Shown here: positions 1 through 8,451 of the stretch, piece after piece
Numbering within the stretch: the first letter of the stretch is position 1
Layout of the letters: the number at the start of each line of letters is the position of its first letter
Source of the DNA: an uncultured Pseudomonadota bacterium
GTDB taxonomy: Bacteria; Pseudomonadota; Gammaproteobacteria; Enterobacterales; Succinivibrionaceae
NCBI GenBank assembly: GCA_900317945.1
Contig: ONIT01000014.1
Location: forward strand, 1-36,669
Direction: 5' to 3'
DNA length: 36,669 nucleotides
Program-made: the position numbers and the translations under genes
Notes under the pieces: model-generated
Seen by the model: the letters and a program-made list of their open reading frames with translations, nothing else
Database searches by the model: none
What the model was told of the DNA's origin: nothing

Positions 1-27
1 ATTGGGATTAGCCTATTCAAACTGGAA

Positions 28-57
28 ACGCCGTATGCGGATCCGCACGTACGGTGT
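28..57 (+). ncRNA. group II intron domain V (catalytic hairpin)
   Basis: The lower stem pairs 28-36 with 49-57, including G-T wobbles at 30/55 and 36/49. The two-base AC bulge at 47-48 and upper stem 37-39/44-46 follow the family plan. The catalytic triad position reads CGC (29-31), a known alternative to AGC. The upper stem has only 3 bp and the terminal loop is GATC, whereas I expect about 5 bp capped by a GNRA loop. The element is therefore recognisable but shortened. Confidence 0.78.
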
Positions 58-60
58 TGT

Positions 61-92
61 GAGAGGTGTGATGCTAAAACATCCGCCTACTC
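61..92 (+). ncRNA. group II intron domain VI with branch-point A
   Basis: GAG (61-63) pairs with CTC (90-92) and AGG (64-66) with CCT (86-88). This leaves A89 bulged between the two helices, seven bases from the inferred 3' splice site after T95, as expected for the lariat branch point. The upper stem is GATG (70-73) with CATC (80-83) around a six-base loop. Confidence 0.78.
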
Positions 93-99
93 GATTTTT

Positions 100-123
100 C
101 TGCCTCACATGCGTGACAGGCAG
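100..123 (+). other. hairpin in the 3' exon upstream of glmS
   Basis: CTGCCT (100-105) can pair with AGGCAG (118-123), with CAC/GTG (106-108/113-115) stacked inside. The hairpin begins five bases after the inferred intron end. A T5 run appears only at 131-135, so it is a poor intrinsic terminator. It may be part of the intron target site or of the glmS leader. Confidence 0.4.
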
Positions 124-226
124 TACAGCCTTTTTCCCCTGCGGCTGTTATTATTCCGTGAAAGTGCTGTGGAAAATTATCCTGCTGCAGGTGATAATGA
201 AATCATTGTTCAGATGAGGACCAATT

Positions 227-2056
227 ATGTGTGGAATTGTCGGTGCTACCGCCCAGCGTGACGTAACGGATATCCTGATTGAGGGACTGAGGCGGCTTGA
301 ATACCGCGGCTATGACTCCGCGGGCGTTGCTGTCGTCTCCGGAGGCGTGCTGAAGCGCGAGAGAAGCGTCGGAAAGGTGCAGAAGCTTGCGGAGCTCGTT
401 GCCGAGAAGCAGGTCAACGGCCCTCTGGGCATTGCCCATACCCGCTGGGCAACCCACGGCGAGCCTTCCGTCAGGAACGCGCATCCCCAGGTCTCCGGCA
501 ATATCGCGATTGTCCACAACGGCATCATCGAGAACTTCATGGAGCTCCGCGAGATGCTGAAGAAGGAGGGCTACGAGTTCACCTCCGACACCGACACCGA
601 GGTCATGGTCCACCTGGTGAACTTCTACAGGAGGACGGAGCCCAGCCTCATAAAGGCGGTGCAGCGCGCGGTGCGCGACATCAGGGGCTCCTACGGCGCC
701 GCGCTCATCAGCTCAGATGAGCCCGGGCATCTCGTCGTCGCGAGAAAGGGCTCGCCGCTCGTCATCGGACTTGGCATCGGGGAGAACTTCGTCGCGTCCG
801 ACCAGATCGCGCTCCTTCCCGTAACAAGAAGGTTCATCTACCTCGAGGAGGGCGATACCGCCGACATCACGAGGACCTCTGTAAAGATATTTGACAGCGA
901 GGACCGCGAGGTCAGAAGAGAGGAGCAGGAGTCAGAGATCGTTACTGACAGCATCGACAAGCGCGGCTACCGCCATTTCATGCTCAAGGAGATCTATGAG
1001 CAGCCAGAGGCCGTGCGCCGCACGGTTGAGGGCGGCTTCAGCAGCGAGCATTTCCTGCCGGCTGTATTCGGGCATGACGCAGCCGCTACCCTCCCGAAGG
1101 TCCGCCATGTGAAGATTGTGGCCTGCGGAACCTCCTACCACGCGGGACTCGTCGCCAGGTACTGGCTCGAGAAGTACGCCGGTGTTTCCTGCAGCGTTGA
1201 GATTGCCTCGGAGTACCGCTACAGGCAGTCAGTCACCATGCCGGACAGCCTCTTCGTCGCCATATCCCAGTCCGGAGAGACCGCCGACACGCTCGCAGCG
1301 GTAAGGCTCGCGAGAAAGCAGGGCTATATGTCGGTCGCCGCCATCTGCAACGTTCCGGGCTCAACGCTTGTGCGTGAGTCAGACCTCTGCTTCCTTACGA
1401 GGGCCGGAGTTGAGATAGGCGTCGCCTCCACCAAGGCCTTTCTCACGCAGCTTGCTGCCCTCATGATGCTGACGGGCGCTCTCGGATCCGCGAACGGCCA
1501 CCTTGACGCTGCCACTGAGAAGCAGCTCATCGAGGCGCTGAAGTCCCTGCCTTCAGACATCGAGAAGGCCCTGAGCCTCGACGGCACCACCGAGTCAATG
1601 GCCGCCAGGTTCCTGCAGAAGCCGAGCTGCCTCTTCCTCGGCAGGGGTGTGCATTTCCCCATCGCGCTCGAGGGCGCGCTGAAGCTCAAGGAAATAAGCT
1701 ATATCCATGCCGAGGGCTACGCCTCCGGCGAGCTCAAGCACGGCCCCATCGCGCTCATTGACTCCAACATGCCGGTCGTAGTCGTCGCTCCCTCTGACGA
1801 GCTCCTCGAGAAGCTCAAGTCCAACATCGAGTCAGTAAGGGCAAGGGGCGGCGAGCTCTATGTCTTCGCTGACGACGAGAGCGCCGTAACCGGCACTCCG
1901 ACCTGCCACATCATCAAGATGCCGAAGGTCAACAGCATCAACACCCCGCTGGTGTTCACCGTTCCCCTGCAGCTCCTTGCCTATCATGTCGCGGTCATCA
2001 AGGGCACCGATGTTGACCAGCCGAGGAACCTCGCGAAGAGCGTTACTGTGGAATAA
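227..2056 (+). CDS. glmS: glutamine--fructose-6-phosphate aminotransferase (isomerizing)
   Basis: This cytosolic enzyme makes glucosamine-6-phosphate from fructose-6-phosphate and glutamine, the first step toward UDP-GlcNAc for peptidoglycan and LPS. The protein has 609 residues, the usual length. The N-terminal glutaminase domain starts MCGIVG, so Cys2 becomes the nucleophile after Met removal, and contains the HTRWATHG motif. Two SIS (sugar isomerase) domains follow, with a CGTSYHAG motif near residue 300 and SQSGETADT near 349. The C-terminus ends KSVTVE, as in E. coli. The start is supported by GAGGA at 216-220. It is followed by its own strong terminator. The upstream neighbour is an intron end; glmU, the usual partner in enterics, is not visible. 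Confidence 0.98.
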   Translation: MCGIVGATAQRDVTDILIEGLRRLEYRGYDSAGVAVVSGGVLKRERSVGKVQKLAELVAEKQVNGPLGIAHTRWATHGEPSVRNAHPQVSGNIAIVHNGIIENFMELREMLKKEGYEFTSDTDTEVMVHLVNFYRRTEPSLIKAVQRAVRDIRGSYGAALISSDEPGHLVVARKGSPLVIGLGIGENFVASDQIALLPVTRRFIYLEEGDTADITRTSVKIFDSEDREVRREEQESEIVTDSIDKRGYRHFMLKEIYEQPEAVRRTVEGGFSSEHFLPAVFGHDAAATLPKVRHVKIVACGTSYHAGLVARYWLEKYAGVSCSVEIASEYRYRQSVTMPDSLFVAISQSGETADTLAAVRLARKQGYMSVAAICNVPGSTLVRESDLCFLTRAGVEIGVASTKAFLTQLAALMMLTGALGSANGHLDAATEKQLIEALKSLPSDIEKALSLDGTTESMAARFLQKPSCLFLGRGVHFPIALEGALKLKEISYIHAEGYASGELKHGPIALIDSNMPVVVVAPSDELLEKLKSNIESVRARGGELYVFADDESAVTGTPTCHIIKMPKVNSINTPLVFTVPLQLLAYHVAVIKGTDVDQPRNLAKSVTVE

Positions 2057-2084
2057 TTCCGCAGAGAGGCTTTTTTCACCCATG

Positions 2085-2113
2085 AGGCCTGCCCTGGCGG
2101 CAGGCCTTTTTGC
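2085..2113 (+). terminator. intrinsic terminator of glmS
   Basis: A 9-bp perfect stem, AGGCCTGCC (2085-2093) with GGCAGGCCT (2099-2107), has a five-base loop and is followed by a T5 run ending at 2111. It lies about 30 bases after the glmS stop. Confidence 0.88.
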
Positions 2114-2127
2114 AATTCTCCACAGCT

Positions 2128-2862
2128 ATGCCCAATAGACTTTTCACAGATGGCGATCTCGCCGCGGTCAGCTCCGGCTCTGTGCTTGCCGCATTCTTCC
2201 GCATTTCCGCGGTCACAGCTTTTTCACCGGATGATCACAGGCTTGTCCACCATGCGGAGGAGCTTATCGGGAAAAGTGAGAAATTCCGGAGGGAAAGGCT
2301 TGCCTCCAGGATAATGCTCGCTGATTTTCTCCGCTCAACGGCCGGGAATCCCCTTCCTCCCTTCAGCTTCGGCAGGTACGGGAAGCCCTGTTTCACAGGG
2401 GCTGATATGCCTTTCTTCAGTATTTCACACTCCGGTGAGCATATTCTGTTGACGCTGTCCCAGAAGCCAGTCGGGGCGGACGTTGAGGCGATCCGTCTCC
2501 GGAAAGGTGCACAGGGCGTGGCGGACCGGTTCTTCACAGAGAATGAGGCCGGGTATGTGAGGAAATACGGCCAGAGGGCTTTTTTCCGGCTGTGGACAGT
2601 ACGTGAGGCCGTGTCGAAATTGACCGGCGGCGGTATACAGGATTTCTCCAGGATCACGGTCGATCCCGTGAGCTTCTACGTCTCTGCTGACGGCTGTGGT
2701 AGCCATCCTCTCGTGCTTCTCTGCGAGACAGAGGAGCTCACTGCCGCCATCGCCGTTCCGGTACAATCAGAGGTGAGAAGCGTCATTATTGATGAGGCCG
2801 GCAGGCATGACGCAGTGCTCAAATGGCGTGTACCGGAAGCGGAGGGCTCAGATGAACCTTAA
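2128..2862 (+). CDS. 4'-phosphopantetheinyl transferase (Sfp/AcpT type)
   Basis: The protein is predicted to transfer 4'-phosphopantetheine from CoA to a serine of a carrier protein. Family motifs are the ISHSGEH segment in the middle, then VGADVEAI, which supplies the metal-binding Asp and Glu of the GxDxE motif. After that comes LWTVREAVSKLTGG, matching WxxKExxxK except that the first Lys is Arg. I prefer ATG 2128 (244 aa) because the upstream TTG at 2110 falls inside the glmS terminator; no strong ribosome site marks either. The 3' end overlaps rep by 11 bases, so the two are probably co-transcribed and translationally coupled. The carrier-protein substrate cannot be told from the window. 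Confidence 0.85.
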   Translation: MPNRLFTDGDLAAVSSGSVLAAFFRISAVTAFSPDDHRLVHHAEELIGKSEKFRRERLASRIMLADFLRSTAGNPLPPFSFGRYGKPCFTGADMPFFSISHSGEHILLTLSQKPVGADVEAIRLRKGAQGVADRFFTENEAGYVRKYGQRAFFRLWTVREAVSKLTGGGIQDFSRITVDPVSFYVSADGCGSHPLVLLCETEELTAAIAVPVQSEVRSVIIDEAGRHDAVLKWRVPEAEGSDEP

Positions 2863-4900
2863 TGAGAGACAGCTTGAGGCGGTGAAGTACATCTCCGGCC
2901 CGTGCCTGGTGATTGCAGGCGCGGGATCCGGCAAGACCAGGGTAATCACCAGCAAGATAGAGTACCTTCTCGACACCTGCGGCTATCCCGGCTACTCGGT
3001 TGCGGCCGTTACCTTCACCAACAAGGCGGCTCGCGAGATGAAGGAGAGAGTATTCCGGAGCGTCTCGCCGGAGGCTGCGGAGGGGCTCATCGTAACGACG
3101 TTCCACTCGCTTGGCCTCAGGATCATCAGGACTGAGAGCAGCCGCATCGGGCTCAGGAGCAACTTCATGCTCTTTGACGAGCGCGACAAGGAGATCCTGG
3201 TGAGGTCCATTCTTAGCGAGATCATGCCCTCCGCCGACTCCGATGACTTCTCAAAGGACGACGTGGAGAGGCTCCTCAGCTTCATCTCCTCGTGCAAGAT
3301 GGACATGGTCGAGCCGGAGGACTCACAGGCAAGGGCAGAGGATGCCTCAGGCATTCTCGCCTCAAGGGTCTACTCCCGCTACGCGGCGATGATGCAGTCG
3401 TACGGGGCGCTTGATCTTGATGATCTCATTTATCTCCCGGTCATCTTCTTCAGGAGCCATCCTGACGTCCTCGCCAGGTGGCAGAGGAGGCTCCGCTACA
3501 TCCTGGTTGACGAGTACCAGGACACCAACTCCTGCCAGTACGAGCTCCTCAAGCTCCTCGCGGGGGAGAGGCAGGCGTTCACGGTCGTGGGCGATGATGA
3601 CCAGTCTATCTACTCCTGGAGAGGCGCAAGGCCGGAGAACATCGATCTCCTCATCAGGGACTTCCCTCAGACGAAGGTAATCAAGCTCGAGCAGAACTAC
3701 CGCTCGACAGGCAGGATCCTGAAGTGCGCCAATGCCCTTATCTCGGCAAACAGCCACACCTTCGGGAAGAAGCTCTTCTCGTCAGCCGATTTCGGGCCCA
3801 AGGTGAACGTGTTCGTAACTAAGGATGACGAGCGGCAGGCCGAGCTCCTCTCTGGCGAGATCCTGGGGAGCACCTACATGCACCACGCGCGCTGGAAGGA
3901 CTATGCCGTGCTCTACCGGAGCAGCCATCTCTCGAGAGTCATCGAGAAGGCCTTCGTGAGGAACAGGATCCCCTACCGCATCTCGGGGAGCGTCTCGTTC
4001 TTTGACCGCTCTGAGGTGAAGGACTTCCTCTCCTATTTCAGGCTGATCCTGAACCATGACGATGACAACGCCTTCCTCAGGGTGGTTAACACCCCGAGGC
4101 GAGACATCGGCGCGGCGACGACGGAGAAGCTCGGCATCTTCGCGAGGAAGCACGGCATGTCGATGTTTGACGCCGCGCAGTCCGCCCTGTTCCAGAAGGA
4201 GGTAGGCGCAGGCACCTTCAGGTCGCTCGGTGAGTTCTGTGAGTTCATCAGCGACAGGACCTCGCAGGCCGAGGATGACGCGAGGGGCATGGCCGAGTCC
4301 CTCGCTGATGATCTGGGCTACGGCGCCTATCTCTCGGCAAGCTCAAAGAGCGAGGACATCGCCGGCATCAGGATGAGGAACGTGGAGCAGCTGGTCTCCT
4401 GGCTTACCGAGAAGCTTGACGGCAATCCGCGCGAGCACCTTGAACCGCAGAGCTTTGAGGCCTCGGTCCACTCGCTCTGCACCCGCGACATGCTCGAGCA
4501 CTCGAGCCTCGGCGAGGATGACGAGGAGCTCGACCAGGTGCAGCTGATGACGCTCCACGCGTCAAAGGGGCTGGAGTTTCCCTATGTCTACATTGTCGGA
4601 ATGGAGGAGGGCGTGCTTCCCCACCAGAGCGCCATTGACAATAAGGATGTAACTGAGGAGAGGCGCCTCTGCTACGTTGGGATCACCCGTGCCATGCGTG
4701 AGCTCAACCTGATGGAGGTGAGGAACAGAAGGGGATCGCAGGGCAATGCAAAGCTCCAGGAAAGCCGGTTCATCTCTGAGCTCCCCGCGGAGGATCTCGA
4801 TATCCACAACGAGACCCGCCCCAAGACCGAGGACGAGAAGATGGCCGAGGCGAAGAACGTCAGCATGCTCCTTAAGGAGTTCCTGCAGAGCGGAGGCTGA
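2852..4900 (+). CDS. rep: ATP-dependent DNA helicase Rep (UvrD/Rep superfamily 1)
   Basis: This is a 3'-5' DNA translocase that helps forks pass protein roadblocks. The protein has 682 residues, close to E. coli Rep (673). Seen in order are an N-terminal Q-motif region (MNLNERQ), Walker A GAGSGKTR near residue 29, VTFTNKAAREM, the DEYQDTN Walker B, GDDDQSIYSWRGA, QNYRS, and the late motifs LMTLHASKGLEF and VGITRA. The opening residues and the C-terminal SLxELP region match Rep rather than UvrD. The ATG at 2852 is chosen for its GGAGGG (2841-2846) and its agreement with the family start. It overlaps the upstream transferase gene by 11 bases. Confidence 0.95.
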   Translation: MNLNERQLEAVKYISGPCLVIAGAGSGKTRVITSKIEYLLDTCGYPGYSVAAVTFTNKAAREMKERVFRSVSPEAAEGLIVTTFHSLGLRIIRTESSRIGLRSNFMLFDERDKEILVRSILSEIMPSADSDDFSKDDVERLLSFISSCKMDMVEPEDSQARAEDASGILASRVYSRYAAMMQSYGALDLDDLIYLPVIFFRSHPDVLARWQRRLRYILVDEYQDTNSCQYELLKLLAGERQAFTVVGDDDQSIYSWRGARPENIDLLIRDFPQTKVIKLEQNYRSTGRILKCANALISANSHTFGKKLFSSADFGPKVNVFVTKDDERQAELLSGEILGSTYMHHARWKDYAVLYRSSHLSRVIEKAFVRNRIPYRISGSVSFFDRSEVKDFLSYFRLILNHDDDNAFLRVVNTPRRDIGAATTEKLGIFARKHGMSMFDAAQSALFQKEVGAGTFRSLGEFCEFISDRTSQAEDDARGMAESLADDLGYGAYLSASSKSEDIAGIRMRNVEQLVSWLTEKLDGNPREHLEPQSFEASVHSLCTRDMLEHSSLGEDDEELDQVQLMTLHASKGLEFPYVYIVGMEEGVLPHQSAIDNKDVTEERRLCYVGITRAMRELNLMEVRNRRGSQGNAKLQESRFISELPAEDLDIHNETRPKTEDEKMAEAKNVSMLLKEFLQSGG

Positions 4901-4929
4901 TCCGTTACCTGAGCTTTACCGCAGTGCAC

Positions 4930-4958
4930 TTATTTCAGCACGCGTCTGATGGTATCAT
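4930..4958 (+). promoter_or_regulatory. candidate promoter for the MBL hydrolase gene
   Basis: An extended -10 element, TGG plus TATCAT (4953-4958), has a weak -35 TTATTT (4930-4935) at 17-bp spacing. It lies in the 136-base gap between rep and the next gene. The evidence is base pattern only. Confidence 0.35.
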
Positions 4959-5036
4959 GCCGTATGGCATTCAGCGCGCGCTCCGGTAAGCATCAGAGAG
5001 CGGCGCACCGGGGCAGACAGTCAGGCGGCTCATTAT

Positions 5037-6200
5037 ATGAAGATCAATGTAATCAGGGGAACCCATCAGTTCGGCGGAAACGCGGTAAAGGTCACATCGG
5101 ACAGCGGCTCTGCCATTGTCCTTGATTTCGGCGCGGAGTTCGCGGTGAACGGCGGCAGGGCAATTGCCGCTGACGGCATCACGAGAGGAAAGCCCGGAGT
5201 GCTGGGAGTCCTCATCAGCCATTCCCACAAGGATCACGCAGGCCTCATCCATACGATCCTCCCGGGAGTCCCGGTGTACATGGACCGGATTGCCGGCAAT
5301 ATCTACCGCACCTACAGCGAGGTTACCGGTCGCCCCGAGGCCGTAGCGGCAGGTAAAATGAAGGCCTTGCCTCCGCTTGGAGCGAAGATCGCGTTCGGTG
5401 ACATCACTGTCACTCCGTTTCTTTCTGATCACGGCACCTACCGCTCGGAGATGTTCCTCGTGGAGGCTGACGGGAAGAGGCTGCTCTACACAGGAGACTT
5501 CAGGCTTCACGGCCTGCTCCGCAGTGAGCTGCTCTCAGGGCTTGAGCCTCTGCGCGGCGGCGTTGATCTCCTCATCACCGAGGCGACCTGCGCCGGGCGC
5601 GCCGAGGAGTACTCGACCTATGTCCCGTCCGAGAGGACACTAGAGAAAAGCGTTCTGGAGTTCCTCGGGAAGTCCCCGGTGATCCTCTTCTGCTCCATCA
5701 TCAACATCGACCGCATCGCGGGGCTCTCGGGGCTGGTGAGGGACAGGGGAGGGCGGGTGTTCGTCTCCTGGGCGGAGAAGCGCGTCATTGACGAGGCTGC
5801 AGCGGACGATGCGCCTCCCGCAGCGTTCTACAGCAATCTCTCCATCCCGGAGACTTATGACAGCAGCCTCTTTTCGGATGTGAGGGCTGGCGATCTGATC
5901 TTCACTTCCTCATTCGAGGACTTCAGAATCCTCTCAGGGATGATCCCCTCTGCCGAGCTGGTATTCACGGAATGGCCGGGGAACCTTGCCCATATGAACA
6001 GTGCGTTCCGCGAGGATCCGAGGTTCCATGTGATGCATGTGAGCGGACACGCGCATCCCGCAGAGCTCAGGGAGTTTGCTGAGTTTCTCTCGCCGCGCGC
6101 AGTGCTGCCGGTTCACACCTCAAGCCCGGAGAAGTGCGCTGAGCTCCTTGAGGGATTCAGAGTGCTCCCGCTTCAGGACGGAGAGGACTTCACTCTCTGA
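5037..6200 (+). CDS. MBL-fold metallo-hydrolase, RNase J/beta-CASP-like
   Basis: The protein has 387 residues with the metallo-beta-lactamase metal-site order. HSHKDHAG near residue 62 is HxHxDH, followed by a DHGTYRSE segment, then GDFRLHG with the bridging Asp. VSGHAHPAEL and VLPVHTSS near the C-terminus resemble the late His motifs of the nucleic-acid-processing MBL proteins. That architecture suggests a nuclease, but I see no direct proof, and it is shorter than RNase J (about 550 residues). The start is ATG 5037, with AGGCGG (5023-5028) as a moderate ribosome site. It stands alone between rep and a convergent tadA only 15 bases downstream. Confidence 0.75.
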   Translation: MKINVIRGTHQFGGNAVKVTSDSGSAIVLDFGAEFAVNGGRAIAADGITRGKPGVLGVLISHSHKDHAGLIHTILPGVPVYMDRIAGNIYRTYSEVTGRPEAVAAGKMKALPPLGAKIAFGDITVTPFLSDHGTYRSEMFLVEADGKRLLYTGDFRLHGLLRSELLSGLEPLRGGVDLLITEATCAGRAEEYSTYVPSERTLEKSVLEFLGKSPVILFCSIINIDRIAGLSGLVRDRGGRVFVSWAEKRVIDEAAADDAPPAAFYSNLSIPETYDSSLFSDVRAGDLIFTSSFEDFRILSGMIPSAELVFTEWPGNLAHMNSAFREDPRFHVMHVSGHAHPAELREFAEFLSPRAVLPVHTSSPEKCAELLEGFRVLPLQDGEDFTL

Positions 6201-6215
6201 GGTCGGCTTGGAGGC

Positions 6216-6902
6216 TCAGCCAGGCCTCCCATGCCTTCTTGACTCAAAGAACTCCTGCAGGATCCTGCCGCACTCCTCTGCCATGACGCCTCCGGTGATG
6301 TCCCTGAAGCGGTGGTTCACGAGAGGGCTTCCCGCGATGGTGAAGACCGAGCCGCAGGATCCGGTTCTGGGATCCGCCGCTCCGAACACTATCCGGTCAA
6401 CCCTCGAGTGCACCAGCGCACCCGCGCACATGTAGCAGGGCTCCAGCGTCGTGTAGAGCGTGCAGCCGGTGAGCCGCATGGTGTGAAGCACTCTCGCCGC
6501 GTCACGGATGGCGAGCACCTCGGCGTGCGCGGTCGGATCGGGGAGCTCCATGACACGGTTGCGCCCGCGGGATATGATTTTCCCGTCCTTAACCACTACA
6601 GCTCCGACAGGCACCTCGCTACCGTCAAAAGCCTCGCGTGCAAGGAGCAGCGCCTCCCTCATGAATACGGAGTCAAGCTTCCGCTCCTCAGCGCTCACCG
6701 TTACGGCCGCCCTCTGCTCCGGGATCCGGCGGAGCCTCAGAGGAACGGTCCTGCCGGTTAGGAAATCCCTGAAGGTGAGGGCGGTGGTAACTGTTTTATC
6801 CGTGCTCCCGTCGTTCCTCAGGAACACCTCGTCCTGCACCAGGTACTCACCTTCCTCTGTGCTGAACCTCCTTACGGGAGGCTTTGTGCTGCTGTCAGGC
6901 AT
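6216..6902 (-). CDS. tadA: tRNA-specific adenosine deaminase with N-terminal extension
   Basis: TadA converts A34 to inosine in the anticodon of tRNA-Arg(ACG). The C-terminal part, from about residue 80, has all deaminase motifs: HAEVLAIRD (zinc His and catalytic Glu), then LEPCYMCAGAL (two zinc Cys), ending near FFESRR as in E. coli TadA. In front is an unrecognised stretch of about 75 residues (for example EEGEYLVQDEVFLRND) not present in E. coli TadA. The start is set at ATG 6902, with AAGGAG just upstream. A TTG at 6932 is in frame but overlaps a TATAAT box, so it would lie upstream of the transcript. The gene converges with the MBL gene. Confidence 0.92.
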   Translation of the reverse strand: MPDSSTKPPVRRFSTEEGEYLVQDEVFLRNDGSTDKTVTTALTFRDFLTGRTVPLRLRRIPEQRAAVTVSAEERKLDSVFMREALLLAREAFDGSEVPVGAVVVKDGKIISRGRNRVMELPDPTAHAEVLAIRDAARVLHTMRLTGCTLYTTLEPCYMCAGALVHSRVDRIVFGAADPRTGSCGSVFTIAGSPLVNHRFRDITGGVMAEECGRILQEFFESRRHGRPG

Positions 6903-6931
6903 GCTGCTCCTTGTCTGCTTGAATGCGGCCA

Positions 6932-6937
6932 ATTATA
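6932..6937 (-). promoter_or_regulatory. candidate -10 box of tadA
   Basis: The minus strand reads TATAAT 30 bases before ATG 6902. No convincing -35 element is visible. Its position supports the 6902 start over the upstream TTG. Confidence 0.4.
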
Positions 6938-6964
6938 GACTGCCTGCTGATAAGGCCTCATTTA

Positions 6965-6999
6965 AAACAAAAAAGCCCGGCGGGGCAGAGCCCCGCCGG
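6965..6999 (-). terminator. terminator of the RND efflux operon
   Basis: A 10-bp GC-rich stem, CCGGCGGGGC (6977-6986) with GCCCCGCCGG (6990-6999), has a 3-base loop. On the minus strand it is followed by a T-rich run (complement of 6965-6974). It lies about 30 bases after the last gene of the operon. Confidence 0.92.
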
Positions 7000-7026
7000 A
7001 CCTGTTCAGCAAAGAAGACAGCAGGA

Positions 7027-8451
7027 TCAGAGCTTCTTCCTGATCTCCTTTGCTGATGCGTCATCACCCTGATGCCAGCCGCCGCCCAGAGCCTTGTAAA
7101 GGGTCACGTCGTTGATGAGCTGGGCAAGCTTGGTGCCGATCTCGCCGGTCTGCGCGGAGAAGAACGCCCTTTCCGCGTCAAGCCTGGTGAGGTAGCTGTC
7201 TACACCGTTTCTGTAGCGGGTGTCAGCCAGGTTGAAGTACCTCTCGGTTGACTTCCTGAGGCTGCTTGCCGCATTGAACTGATCAGTGTAGGCCTTCTGG
7301 GAGACGATGGAGTCATAGACCTCCTTGAATGCGTCCCTGATGGTCTTCTGATAGGTTACTACGGCAGCTTCCTTCTGGATCTTGGCGAGATCAAGCGAGC
7401 CCTTGAGCCTTCCTCCGTTGAAGATCGGAACCGTGATGGCAGGCCCGATTGACCAGTAGCCGTTTCTCGAGGTGCCGAAGAGCTCGTTCATCTCCGGGGA
7501 GATGGAGCCGACGCCCGCATTAAGGCTGATCGAAGGGAAGAAGGCCGCGCGCGCCGCGCCAATCGAGGCGTTGGCTGCCCTGAGGTTATGCTCTGCGGCC
7601 ATGATGTCAGGACGCCTCTCGAGGAGCGATGACGGAGCCGCAACCGGGAATGCGGGGAGCGACAGATCAAGGAGACTGACGCTGCTTCCGGTGTCAGACG
7701 GGATCTCGGCTCCGACCAGTACGGACAGGGAGGAGAGATCGATGCTCACCAGCCTCTCGTAGTTCGCGGTGTTGATCCTTGCCTGGTCAACCGCGGTCTG
7801 GGCCTGGACATAGGTCAGGTCAGAGACGGCGCCGCTGTCGAGCTGCTGCTTCACGAGCGCGCTGCTCTCCTCCTCAGTCTTAAGGGTCCTCTTGCTGATC
7901 TCAAGGAGGTTCCTGTCAGCGACCAGTGTGTAATAGGCGTCAGCGACAGCCGCGATGATGCTCATCTGTGCTGACTTCCTGTTCTCCTGCTCGGCGAGGT
8001 ACTGCTCTACGGCAGCCTCCTTCTGGTTCCTGATCTTGCCGAAGAAATCAAGCTCCCACCCGACATTGAGCCCGACATTGTACTGTGTCGAGTAGATGTT
8101 GGTCATGTTGGACTGGGAGTCCGAGACCTTGGAGCGGGTCGATCCTGCAGCGCCGTTGAGCGAGGGCAGGAGATCAGCCCTCGTGATGCGGTACTTAGCC
8201 TCATAGGCGGCGACGTTCAGGATGGCAAGCTTCAGGTCGCGGTTGGTCTTCAGCGCCTGGTCAATAAGGCGGCTGAGCTCAGCGCTGCTGAACTGCTTCT
8301 GCCAGTCAGGGATGCCTGCGGCCGTGTCGCCGGACCAGAAGGCGCCCTCCGGCATGGACGGCCTCTCATAGTCAGGCGCAAGCGAGCAGCCTGAGATGAG
8401 GGCCGCAGCGGTTACCGCCGCAGCGGCGGTAAGCCTGAAAGCCTTAAACAT
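7027..8451 (-). CDS. outer-membrane efflux lipoprotein (OprM/NodT family)
   Basis: This is the outer-membrane channel of a tripartite drug or toxic-compound pump. The protein has 474 residues with a signal peptide ending in the lipobox ISGC (Cys about 22), then SLAPDYERPS, typical of the NodT/OprM family. Two outer-membrane-factor repeats follow, with alternating coiled-coil segments and RRPDIMAAEHNLRAANA in the middle. The start ATG 8451 has a perfect AGGAGG eight bases upstream. It is the third gene of the operon and overlaps the pump gene stop by 8 bases. E. coli instead uses an unlinked, non-lipoprotein TolC, so the arrangement resembles Pseudomonas mexAB-oprM. Confidence 0.95.
   Translation of the reverse strand: MFKAFRLTAAAAVTAAALISGCSLAPDYERPSMPEGAFWSGDTAAGIPDWQKQFSSAELSRLIDQALKTNRDLKLAILNVAAYEAKYRITRADLLPSLNGAAGSTRSKVSDSQSNMTNIYSTQYNVGLNVGWELDFFGKIRNQKEAAVEQYLAEQENRKSAQMSIIAAVADAYYTLVADRNLLEISKRTLKTEEESSALVKQQLDSGAVSDLTYVQAQTAVDQARINTANYERLVSIDLSSLSVLVGAEIPSDTGSSVSLLDLSLPAFPVAAPSSLLERRPDIMAAEHNLRAANASIGAARAAFFPSISLNAGVGSISPEMNELFGTSRNGYWSIGPAITVPIFNGGRLKGSLDLAKIQKEAAVVTYQKTIRDAFKEVYDSIVSQKAYTDQFNAASSLRKSTERYFNLADTRYRNGVDSYLTRLDAERAFFSAQTGEIGTKLAQLINDVTLYKALGGGWHQGDDASAKEIRKKL

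Larger units (their letters stand above)
1..95 (+). mobile_element. 3' end of a group II intron (partial, runs off the left edge)
   Basis: The first 95 bases fold as the last two domains of a bacterial group II intron, a self-splicing retroelement. A domain V hairpin (28-57) is joined by three bases to a domain VI hairpin (61-92) with a bulged adenosine, and the intron is inferred to end at GAT (93-95). The reverse transcriptase gene and the 5' part lie outside the window, so activity cannot be judged. The element sits about 130 bases upstream of glmS in the same orientation. The folds are read directly from the sequence; the intron class is not assigned. Confidence 0.82.

Noticed and set aside
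100-148. Intrinsic terminator or glmS ribozyme/riboswitch in the leader
   Set aside because: The hairpins are weak or lack a T run in the right place, and I see no glmS ribozyme core (the ribozyme is known mainly from Gram-positive bacteria).
2-217. Open frame over the intron end and glmS leader
   Set aside because: It spans structured intron RNA and an unrelated leader, with no ribosome site; the bases are explained by domains V and VI.
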